In this document: piece after piece, positions 25,528 to 31,345 of the stretch
How the letters are laid out: each line of letters opens with the position of its first letter
Position numbering within the stretch: position 1 is the stretch's first letter
Virus record (IMG/VR): IMGVR_UViG_3300034190_000128
Coordinates: 1-41,821 of that record
Strand: one strand, 5' to 3'
Length of the DNA: 41,821 nucleotides
Source: a virus
Notes under the pieces: generated by a model
The model's input: the letters and a program-made list of their open reading frames with translations, nothing else
Told to the model about the DNA's origin: nothing
Database searches by the model: none
Program-made: the position numbers and the translations under genes

Positions 25528-26766
25528 TTACATATCCCTTGATTTGATGTGTACTGTCTTGCCAACGTCTGCGGTCTTGCCGCTGTCCATCACGCACCAC
25601 AACACAGGCATAGTCCACTGACCCCAGCCACCAAACAGGTGACCATCTGTCAGCACGATACATGCTTGCGCGTTGATGTTGTTGTCCCGAATGTAATCGG
25701 TAACGCAATCGACATCAGTGCCGCCGCCACCCGCTGGCTTGGTTGATTGTACGAGAGTATCGAGATCACTAGCGTCATACGTCTCGTCACGACATATCCT
25801 CGTGTCCCAATACATCAGGCGTACTTTCTCAGGGTGTACAGTATCGCATATCGATTTGACCTCGGACAGAAACGCAGACAACTCACGCTGCCCAATAGAC
25901 CCAGATGTGTCGATAGCCACGATCAACTCACCGACCTGTTCGGTGATACCGCTTGGCATATACATACCACTCGACAAGTATCTGCGGTTGGGTCTGCGGT
26001 AAGTAGAGTAGTCGCTACCCGTGCAAGTATTCTGCACAAACTCACGCAGTGCTTCACGCCAATCGACCTGTGGCTGTAACAGTTCGGCTAGGTCACGATC
26101 ACCACCGCTGCCCATCTTACCTGCAACCAACGCACCTTGGCGGATAGCCTCGTCAATCTCGCGTGCAAGATCGCGCTGCTCGTCGGCTGTTAGTTCTTGC
26201 GCACCATCCCAATCATGCTCGTCGAATGGCTGCTGTCCATTAGGTAGTGAGCCACTACCACCGCCATCGTCGCCATCATCGTTACCTTGTCCGCCACCGT
26301 CGCCATCTTGGTCATCACGCAGAGAGTTGTAGACCTGTGCGCTGTCCATGCCAGCATACTTGGGGTCATAGCATCCGTTCTCCAACACGCCTGTCATAGT
26401 TGCGAAGCCATCTTTGTTGTCGTCAACGATCTTGAGGTTGATAACGTAGTCGTTCGCCATGTTCGCGAGATGTGGGTCTTGCTCGTATAGGTGACGCCAC
26501 GTTGTCAGGTGCTTGAACAGTTTGTGATACACCTCATGCAGTACCAAGAACCTAAGCTCTGCATCGTTAAGCTGCTTTACAAACTCACGTCCATACATCT
26601 CGTCACGCCCATTGGTACATGCGGTTGGTACGGAGTCATCGTCCACTACATTACGGTCACCGATCATCAGCACCCCTGCGAGTGCCGTGTACTTCGGGTT
26701 CCCCATGATAGAGACAACGGCTTTGGTTAGCCGCTGCTCTTCTGTTAGGTTGTTCAACATTAGCAT
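25528..26766 (-). CDS. DUF2201-like metallopeptidase fused to VWA-like domain (412 aa)
   Basis: Residues about 10-150 look like the DUF2201 putative metallopeptidase, with FLVLHEVYHKLFKH (H77, E78, H81) and NMANDYVINLKI. An Asp/Gly linker (151-175) contains an in-frame palindrome copy. Residues about 275-400 form a VWA-like domain with MIDAS residues DTSGSIG (D286, S288, S290), T350-D351 and TDG (D374). Such proteins pair with MoxR-type AAA+ ATPases, which remodel metal-dependent partners; the MoxR gene is two genes upstream. ATG 26766 follows GGAGAAAACAAA. The target in this phage is unknown. Confidence 0.85.
   Translation of the reverse strand: MLMLNNLTEEQRLTKAVVSIMGNPKYTALAGVLMIGDRNVVDDDSVPTACTNGRDEMYGREFVKQLNDAELRFLVLHEVYHKLFKHLTTWRHLYEQDPHLANMANDYVINLKIVDDNKDGFATMTGVLENGCYDPKYAGMDSAQVYNSLRDDQDGDGGGQGNDDGDDGGGSGSLPNGQQPFDEHDWDGAQELTADEQRDLAREIDEAIRQGALVAGKMGSGGDRDLAELLQPQVDWREALREFVQNTCTGSDYSTYRRPNRRYLSSGMYMPSGITEQVGELIVAIDTSGSIGQRELSAFLSEVKSICDTVHPEKVRLMYWDTRICRDETYDASDLDTLVQSTKPAGGGGTDVDCVTDYIRDNNINAQACIVLTDGHLFGGWGQWTMPVLWCVMDSGKTADVGKTVHIKSRDM
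26244..26258. repeat. 15-bp palindrome copy 6 (inside gene)
   Basis: GTAGTGAGCCACTAC in the flexible Asp/Gly-rich linker between the metallopeptidase and VWA domains. It codes within GSGSLP (residues 170-175), a different phase from copy 5. Confidence 0.9.
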
Positions 26767-26927
26767 TTTGTTTTCTCCTCATACGATGAGACAAATACAG
26801 CGTTCAGTGCGCCAGCTTGTGACATGAACTTTGCCTTGGCCTCGACCATTGCTTTTGCTAGGCTGTCGGCCTCGACACGTTCGACACGCGAGACCAGCCC
26901 TTCCACAGTTACATAGAATGTACGCAT
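26760..26927 (-). CDS. Small protein between MoxR and VWA genes (55 aa)
   Basis: Encodes MRTFYVTVEGLVSRVERVEA followed by a helical ADSLAKAMVEAKAKFMSQAG segment and an end ...SSYEEKTKC. ATG overlaps the MoxR stop as TAATG, and the stop overlaps the start of the VWA gene, so translation is coupled on both sides. The pattern (beta strand, then Ala-rich helices) resembles small phage proteins of unknown role. Its position suggests it belongs to the MoxR/VWA module. Confidence 0.6.
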   Translation of the reverse strand: MRTFYVTVEGLVSRVERVEADSLAKAMVEAKAKFMSQAGALNAVFVSSYEEKTKC

Positions 26928-28021
26928 TACTTTTTATCCGCTGTGTACAGGTGGTTGTTTTGCATAGCCCACGCTGTGAACTTCTTGTTGGTCATCACCA
27001 TCGCTTGCTTGGAATACTTCGGTGCGCGTACACCATTAGCAAACATAGCTTGTGCCTCGGTGTCGAGACGCGGCAAGTAATCCATCCAAGCGTCGAGCCA
27101 GTCTTTCTCCAACGCAGCCAGAGTTCTATACACAACCATACATACGGCTGCTGCGGAGCTGGGTACTTTGGCGTTCTTCGGATCATCTTTGATCGACTGT
27201 AAGCTGGGTAGCTGATCGGATAGTGACACAAACGCCATCAAGTCCATCGCACCACGATCACCGATTGTACCCATGAGCGCAGCGGTTAGCGTCACATCGT
27301 CAATCAAGTGCCGCTGCTTGAGTATGTCAGATGCAGAGTGCAGAGACCGAGGCGTCACGAAGGCGGCACGCTGCTGTTTGGGGTGAAAGATGTATGGGTT
27401 CTCGTCGGGGTCTTTCACATCCTCAAACGATGCCATCAGGTGCGGGTTGTCTTTGATCCAGCCCAACATGCTGTGATCCCAACCATCGTTGATACCAAAC
27501 TCAATCAAGGCCATGTGGTCGGTTTTCTTGATCTGCACCACAGTCATACGGTTCCGTGCGTGTGGTGGTAAGATGTCACCAACTCCCTCGCTGCCTTTGT
27601 TGGTCGTGGCAAAGACAATGCTGTCGGGGTGTAGTGAGTAACTACCAACTTTACGCTCCAACATCAGACGCAGCATGGCGTTCTTCACAGCGGGGTTCGC
27701 CTTGCCATACTCGTCAAGCATCAGGATGATCGGCCCTTCGATATGCAGACCGAGTTCTTCGTGTGGGATCATACGCACACAGCCATCCGTTTCGATAGAC
27801 TGCATGGACGGGATCATGATGTCGCCAAGGTCTTTGGTCGTGCCATCAAAGTATATGGGCCGATGCGTGGGGAGTTGTTCTGCCAAGGTGGTGAGCATCG
27901 ACGACTTGCCGTTACCCATGTCACCCTGTGCTAGGACGGTACGTTTGCTACCCACCGCCTTGATAAGATCAACGCATTGGTCGAGGTTCAGTGCATACAT
28001 TGCTTGTGCTTGATTAGTCAT
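26927..28021 (-). CDS. MoxR-like AAA+ ATPase (364 aa)
   Basis: Walker A GDMGNGKSS (K39, S40), Walker B IILMLDEYGKA (D103, E104), sensor-1 FATTN (N141) and a candidate arginine finger in PPHARNRM identify an AAA+ ATPase. The ERKVG...DSIVFATTN region matches the pre-sensor hairpin typical of MoxR/CobS-type ATPases. It is paired with a VWA protein and a DUF3150-like protein, the classic MoxR-VWA arrangement. The ATG follows GGAGAACAAC; the in-frame ATG 12 bases earlier is leader. An imperfect palindrome copy falls at the hairpin turn (residues 126-131). Confidence 0.88.
   Translation of the reverse strand: MTNQAQAMYALNLDQCVDLIKAVGSKRTVLAQGDMGNGKSSMLTTLAEQLPTHRPIYFDGTTKDLGDIMIPSMQSIETDGCVRMIPHEELGLHIEGPIILMLDEYGKANPAVKNAMLRLMLERKVGSYSLHPDSIVFATTNKGSEGVGDILPPHARNRMTVVQIKKTDHMALIEFGINDGWDHSMLGWIKDNPHLMASFEDVKDPDENPYIFHPKQQRAAFVTPRSLHSASDILKQRHLIDDVTLTAALMGTIGDRGAMDLMAFVSLSDQLPSLQSIKDDPKNAKVPSSAAAVCMVVYRTLAALEKDWLDAWMDYLPRLDTEAQAMFANGVRAPKYSKQAMVMTNKKFTAWAMQNNHLYTADKK
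27631..27645. repeat. 15-bp palindrome copy 7, imperfect (inside gene)
   Basis: GTAGTGAGTAACTAC; one arm base differs from the consensus. It codes within GSYSLH (residues 126-131) of the MoxR-like ATPase. Confidence 0.75.
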
Positions 28022-28037
28022 GTTGTTCTCCAATTGT

Positions 28038-28052
28038 GTAGTGAGTCACTAC
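28038..28052. repeat. 15-bp palindrome copy 8 (intergenic)
   Basis: GTAGTGAGTCACTAC, just after the stop of the 49-residue gene and six bases before the GGAGAACAAC leader of the MoxR gene. Confidence 0.9.
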
Positions 28053-28053
28053 T

Positions 28054-28203
28054 TTATTTTTTAATTTTAGCCGTTGCGTTCAAGTACTCGTTGCACAGAC
28101 GTTGGATTGCCTGTTCAGCGGTTACACTAAAGTTAAGTTCATCGCTCATAGCTTCTGCCACAAGATCGATAGGTGTCGGTTCTTTTTTCATTAGGCGTTT
28201 CAT
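28054..28203 (-). CDS. Small protein in the MoxR/VWA module (49 aa)
   Basis: Encodes MKRLMKKEPTPIDLVAEAMS, then DELNFSVTAEQAIQRLCNEY and LNATAKIKK. It has a good ribosome binding site (AGGAGAACAGT) and a helical, charged composition. It lies between the DUF3150-like and MoxR genes and ends two bases before a palindrome copy. No family is recognised; it may be an accessory subunit. Confidence 0.6.
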   Translation of the reverse strand: MKRLMKKEPTPIDLVAEAMSDELNFSVTAEQAIQRLCNEYLNATAKIKK

Positions 28204-28213
28204 ACTGTTCTCC

Positions 28214-29158
28214 TTATATATCCAAACTTGGTAGTGCTTTGATCGCGGCGTCTACTGCCGCTTTGGTTTCGGCGCGGAAGGTATCGTCTTCACGCAAGGC
28301 GTCAGGGGTCACACCAGACATTGCCTCTTCGAGACTGTTTGCCATGGCGTTCATCTGGCTTGAGTTCGTCACGTTACACACACGAAGAAGTTCTATCATG
28401 TCGGTGACGTTGCCAACCAAGCTGTCGCGGAACACCTTCTTGTCTTCCTTGCTGCCGTAGTCGAGGCGCTCACTCATGCTGGTCAGTGCCTTGTGCAAAC
28501 GTGTCCACACGTCATTCATCGCGGTGTTGTACTGCTTGGCGTAAAACTCGCTGTACTTCTCCTGCACTTCGGCTAGGGCATCGTTGCCAATGTCCACACG
28601 GAAGTCACCTGCATCAGGTAGTGGCATATAGTTCATACCGAACCCAAACTTGCGCTGTAGTGTTTCGACTGTCGGATAGTCATCGCGTGAAAACAAGTCG
28701 CCTAGCTTGAGTTGTACATCCACAACCTCATCGTTGTAGCTGCCGAGGAAGTTGGACACGAGGCGTTCAAACTCATTCTGCATCTCGGACATAGCTTGGC
28801 TGTACTTGAAGTATTGCGCGGTGGGTAACAGACGCAGACCGGAGTTCGACCACGGCATTGTCATGTTCGCGTGCATGGCACGAGTTGCTGTCACATGTGT
28901 CTGTATAGCTTTGAGTGTGTCGGAGTTAGCGAGTAGCTTTTTGTTCACGCTTGCTACACCAGTATCGGCATGGTTTTGCGTGGTGACATCGGCAGAGGCA
29001 CGCTTGTCTTTCTTGCGTCCAACCCAGTTAGAGATGTTGACTTCGACGAGCATCGCAGAGGATGCAAGTGTCGGAGCGGTGGATTGAGGCACGCTTGGCG
29101 TGACTGTTTCGGTTTGTGGTAGTGTGTCACTACCTTTTACTTCGATCATCATGTTCAT
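28214..29158 (-). CDS. DUF3150-like protein, partner of the MoxR/VWA module (314 aa)
   Basis: After a disordered N-terminus (Thr/Pro/Ser-rich, residues 8-35) comes LVEVNISNWVGRKKDKRASADVT, resembling the start of the DUF3150 family (isxWxGrkk pattern), then a mainly helical body. DUF3150 genes often sit beside CobS/MoxR ATPases and VWA proteins on plasmids and in phages, as here. The exact function is unknown. ATG at 29158 follows AGGAGAAGAACT and overlaps the upstream stop. A palindrome copy lies in the disordered N-terminus (residues 9-14, GSDTLP). Confidence 0.65.
   Translation of the reverse strand: MNMMIEVKGSDTLPQTETVTPSVPQSTAPTLASSAMLVEVNISNWVGRKKDKRASADVTTQNHADTGVASVNKKLLANSDTLKAIQTHVTATRAMHANMTMPWSNSGLRLLPTAQYFKYSQAMSEMQNEFERLVSNFLGSYNDEVVDVQLKLGDLFSRDDYPTVETLQRKFGFGMNYMPLPDAGDFRVDIGNDALAEVQEKYSEFYAKQYNTAMNDVWTRLHKALTSMSERLDYGSKEDKKVFRDSLVGNVTDMIELLRVCNVTNSSQMNAMANSLEEAMSGVTPDALREDDTFRAETKAAVDAAIKALPSLDI
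29119..29133. repeat. 15-bp palindrome copy 9 (inside gene)
   Basis: GTAGTGTGTCACTAC; codes within GSDTLP at residues 9-14 of the DUF3150-like protein, in the same codon phase as copies 6 and 7. Confidence 0.9.
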
Positions 29159-29352
29159 AGTTCTTCTCCTGTGTGCCGCATATAGCGGGGTTTGGGTTGT
29201 TCAACTTTTGCGAGTTCGTCCTTACTCATCGGTTTGTGAACGTACTCAATCGTGTCAAACTCCTGCCACGCTTGACACACGACACAATCGGCATCGTGGT
29301 CAGGGCAGCGTTCGCCATAGTAATCTTTAATGGCCTCTTCGATCATCTTCAT
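29155..29352 (-). CDS. Small Cys/His-containing protein (65 aa)
   Basis: Begins MKMIEEAIKDYYGERCPDHD, with ADCVVCQAW following; Cys and His spacing (C, H, C, C) suggests a zinc knuckle. The upstream stop TGA is part of TGAGGGG, which serves as ribosome binding site 6 nt before this ATG; an ATG at 29358 is also in frame but too close to it. It overlaps the DUF3150-like start by four bases. Function unknown. Confidence 0.55.
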   Translation of the reverse strand: MKMIEEAIKDYYGERCPDHDADCVVCQAWQEFDTIEYVHKPMSKDELAKVEQPKPRYMRHTGEEL

Positions 29353-29362
29353 CTTCATCCCC

Positions 29363-29575
29363 TCACAGCGCGTACTTGTTGAGACCCTTGAGGTCGGCTT
29401 TGTTCGTGACGAGTGTTGCGCCTTGCTTGTGCGCGATAGGTGCAACGCACCAGCTTGATCGGATTTGTTGGGCGCGGAAGTCGCCGCAGTCTAGGCAGAA
29501 GTTGTAGCCTAGTTGACGACGACGATGGTCGTACTGTTCGCCGCATGAACGGCAGGTGACGGTCTTTAGTGCCAT
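29363..29575 (-). CDS. Zinc-ribbon protein, first gene of the leftward operon (70 aa)
   Basis: Two CxxC pairs, CRSC (residues 8-11) and CLDC (residues 27-30), form a treble-clef or zinc-ribbon, followed by a basic tail. ATG 29575 follows GGAGAACAAGACT; the in-frame ATG 15 bases earlier is leader. It is the first gene downstream of the promoter at 29672-29700. A palindrome copy and a GCGCAG/CTGCGC hairpin (29628-29640) lie in its leader. It could be a nucleic-acid-binding early protein. Confidence 0.65.
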   Translation of the reverse strand: MALKTVTCRSCGEQYDHRRRQLGYNFCLDCGDFRAQQIRSSWCVAPIAHKQGATLVTNKADLKGLNKYAL

Positions 29576-29598
29576 AGTCTTGTTCTCCATTGTTTGAG

Positions 29599-29613
29599 TA
29601 GTGAGTCACTACA
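29599..29613. repeat. 15-bp palindrome copy 10 (leader)
   Basis: GTAGTGAGTCACTAC in the 5' leader of the leftward operon, nine bases before the GGAG of the first gene. Confidence 0.9.
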
Positions 29614-29671
29614 ATTTTGGTTGTTGGCGCAGGCTGCGCGGTACGTTGTTCATTTCGTGACAACATATACT

Positions 29672-29700
29672 AATGTACCACGTATAGTGACAAATGTCAA
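29672..29700 (-). promoter_or_regulatory. Main leftward early promoter
   Basis: Consensus -35 TTGACA (29695-29700) and -10 TACATT (29672-29677), 17 bp apart on the - strand, about 95 bases before the first gene. GTGACAA occurs at 29658 and again at 29688 inside the promoter, a possible operator. TTTTCTGACATATA lies just upstream at 29702-29715. This is probably the main start of the 19-kb leftward operon. Confidence 0.65.
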
Positions 29701-29719
29701 GTTTTCTGACATATAAGAT

Positions 29720-30059
29720 AATGTTCCATCTTATGGTATCGTATGGTGATATATAGCTACAAATATATGGTTAAGTGTTTGTAATATAAGGAATGTTCCA
29801 TTTGTTCCATAATGTTCCACGCTAAGTGCTTGTAATGCAAGGAATGTTCCAATGTTCCGTTGGTATCGGGGAAACACCGGCAATTTTTGGATTTGTGGTG
29901 GGACATGGAATCGCGTGGGAAGGGGGGTCTCTCACGTAGTCAGACTTTTAAACTATGGAACATTAGGAACATTAGGAACATTATAAATAAAACAGTTACT
30001 TGCAAATGGCCTTTTTGGAACTTCTTGCGGGACATTAGGAACATTATTGTGGAACATTA
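29720..30059. other. Candidate replication origin: opposed arrays of AATGTTCCA / TGGAACATT repeats
   Basis: Left arm, AATGTTCCA-type on the + strand: 29720, 29792, 29801 (variant TTTGTTCCA), 29811, 29843 and 29851. Right arm, reversed GGAACATTA: tandem at 29957, 29966 and 29975, then 30029 (variant), 30038 and 30051. Two longer direct repeats (AAGTGYTTGTAATRYAAGG, 29773 and 29824) precede left-arm sites. AT-rich DNA lies at 29730-29790. The arrangement of iteron-like repeats around a ~100-bp centre, next to divergent units, resembles iteron-type origins. No gene is supported here; the NVPNVPNVP frame is a by-product of the repeat. Confidence 0.6.
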
Positions 30060-30129
30060 TAAAAATAAGAGTTCTATCACTGCATACATGCTGTGACGCA
30101 ATGCTGCTCTGATAACTGGCTTCAATCGG

Positions 30130-30144
30130 GTAGTGACTCACTAC
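30130..30144. repeat. 15-bp palindrome copy 11
   Basis: GTAGTGACTCACTAC, with the centre ACT on the + strand. Copies just left of the origin have ACT on the - strand. Confidence 0.9.
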
Positions 30145-30251
30145 ACTACGCGCGGTGTGACAAGATTCTCCGTACCACCACACACGACAACATCTCGCTA
30201 CGTGTCGCCGGCCTGACGCGCGAAGCTGCTTGGAGAACTGGCATCATTTGG

Positions 30252-30266
30252 GTAGTGACTCACTAC
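30252..30266. repeat. 15-bp palindrome copy 12
   Basis: GTAGTGACTCACTAC, at the end of the second long direct repeat. Confidence 0.9.
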
Positions 30267-30378
30267 TTCTTTCTGTGTGGGTGGTTTGGTGGCCGCGCCG
30301 AATCCGATGCGTGACGCGCGAAGCTGCTTCGAGAACTGGCTTCAATCGGGTAGTGAGATTCGTACAGAAATGTAGACA

Positions 30379-30411
30379 CAAAAAAACCCCGCAACCAAAA
30401 GGCTGCGGGGT
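30379..30411 (-). terminator. Intrinsic terminator of the 30.4-31.2 kb unit
   Basis: ACCCCGCA pairs with TGCGGGGT (30386-30393, 30404-30411), extended by CC/GG after one mismatch around an AAAA loop. On the - strand a run of seven T follows. It closes the two-gene - strand unit and insulates the origin region. Confidence 0.85.
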
Positions 30412-30417
30412 CAGGTC

Positions 30418-30612
30418 TTAGCGTTGGATCAAAGTGAAAGCGGCTTGGCGTGGGAATGTGCTGCCATGCTCCGCCATGATGCGGCGTTTGTTTAAGATGT
30501 ATTCAATATCGTCTGGCGACATGTTGTCTCGCATGTATCCAATCATGGCGTCAAACTTATCGTCTGGCCATTTGGCGATAACGTCGAGGGCGGCTTGGAA
30601 GATATGTTGCAT
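30418..30612 (-). CDS. Small helical protein (64 aa)
   Basis: Begins MQHIFQAALDVIAKWPDDKF; all-helical, with MIGYMRDNMSPDDIEYILNK in the middle. The ATG at 30612 follows GAAAGGACACACA; the frame extends upstream only through this leader and the GC hairpin. It is the second gene of the right-hand - strand unit, directly before the terminator. Function unknown. Confidence 0.6.
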   Translation of the reverse strand: MQHIFQAALDVIAKWPDDKFDAMIGYMRDNMSPDDIEYILNKRRIMAEHGSTFPRQAAFTLIQR

Positions 30613-30641
30613 TGTGTGTCCTTTCAAAGACGTGATGGTTA

Positions 30642-30663
30642 GGGGCGGCGTGATTGCCGCCCC
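30642..30663 (-). other. Intercistronic GC hairpin (GGGGCGGC family)
   Basis: GGGGCGGC pairs perfectly with GCCGCCCC (8 bp) around GTGATT, between the two genes of the right-hand unit. No U-tract follows, so it is probably a processing or stability element. Confidence 0.6.
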
Positions 30664-30670
30664 GTGGTGG

Positions 30671-31213
30671 TTAGCCGATTGTCTTGGCAAGGTTCGCCAA
30701 TCCGGTGGTCAGATCATCCAGATCGATTGAGCAATCAAACTCATCTGCTTTCTGGATGCGCTTGATTGCATCATTGAGCAATTCGCGGACCTTGGTTTCA
30801 ACCGACACTGTGCGAGTGTCTGGGCCAGTCTTGCCCGATGCGATCTCCGCGTCGATATCCTCACGATGCTTCAATTGCTTCTTGATGTCGGCAATCACCG
30901 CGTTCGCTTGGCGCATCCAATATGCCCGCGTCTGGCCGTTTACAGTCTTATCGCCGCAAACCTTGGCGCTCATTTCCATCATGGCCTGAGCCTGTTTCGG
31001 GAAACCTGAGTTGATGGTATTTTTCAGGAAAGCCCAGCTCTCGTCGCTGGCCGCGCTGCCATCTGACTTGGGGCTGATACAATGTGCCGATGTCCAGCCT
31101 GCGCTGCGTAAGATGTCGGTGCGCTTGATGCGGGCGATGTCAGTCTTGACTGTTGTCGCTGCCCAATCGCGAACGGCGGTTTCGATTTCAGTGTTGATTG
31201 TGACGTGTGTCAT
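30671..31213 (-). CDS. Helical protein of unknown function (180 aa)
   Basis: Begins MTHVTINTEIETAVRDWAAT. It is mostly helical, with basic stretches (TDIARIKRTDILRSAGWTS) that could contact DNA and a C-terminal acidic helix (FDCSIDLDDLTTGLANLA). No family is recognised. It is the first gene of a separate - strand unit with its own promoter, typical of an early regulator or host-takeover protein; that is inference. The ATG follows the 18-nt leader GTCTTTGAAAGGACACAC, shared with the next gene. Confidence 0.65.
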   Translation of the reverse strand: MTHVTINTEIETAVRDWAATTVKTDIARIKRTDILRSAGWTSAHCISPKSDGSAASDESWAFLKNTINSGFPKQAQAMMEMSAKVCGDKTVNGQTRAYWMRQANAVIADIKKQLKHREDIDAEIASGKTGPDTRTVSVETKVRELLNDAIKRIQKADEFDCSIDLDDLTTGLANLAKTIG

Positions 31214-31275
31214 AGTGTGTCCTTTCAAAGACATTAGGTTAATCAAGTCCCGGTGTTTGCCGTCTTGATGTAACC

Positions 31276-31304
31276 AGTATACATCTTTTGGTGTCTCTTG
31301 TCTC
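31276..31304 (-). promoter_or_regulatory. Promoter of the right-hand - strand unit
   Basis: -35 GAGACA (31299-31304) and -10 TATACT (31276-31281), 17 bp apart on the - strand, about 60 bases before the ATG at 31213. The region 31214-31652 has no supported gene. It also holds a palindrome copy, TTTTCTGACATATA (31347-31360), a C-rich tract (31365-31387) and a lone TATAAT on the + strand at 31415. Confidence 0.5.
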
Positions 31305-31330
31305 GTTATCAGCCGTCATATGACGCAATA

Positions 31331-31345
31331 GTAGTGACTCACTAC
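31331..31345. repeat. 15-bp palindrome copy 13
   Basis: GTAGTGACTCACTAC, upstream of the right-hand unit's promoter. It is preceded by TGACGCAATA, the same start as the long direct repeat at 30094, and followed by TTTTCTGACATATA. Confidence 0.9.

Larger units (their letters stand above)
30094..30357 (+). repeat. Three spaced direct repeats (~45-53 bp) ending in the palindrome
   Basis: Copies start at 30094, 30214 and 30312. The shared parts are TGACGCGCGAAGCTGCTT, GAGAACTGGCTTCAATCGG and GTAGTGACTCACTAC. Copy 1 is more divergent, and copy 3 keeps only the first arm of the palindrome (30350-30355). The spacing (120 and 98 bp) is not that of a CRISPR. They lie between the iteron arrays and the terminator of the right-hand unit; no gene is supported. 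Confidence 0.75.

Noticed and set aside
29953-30183. Reading frame with NVPNVPNVP repeats on the - strand
   Set aside because: It is a direct translation of the GGAACATTA tandem repeat, with no ribosome binding site and overlap with the long direct repeats.
30094-30357. CRISPR-like array
   Set aside because: Only three diverged repeats with unequal spacing (120 and 98 bp), and no cas genes.
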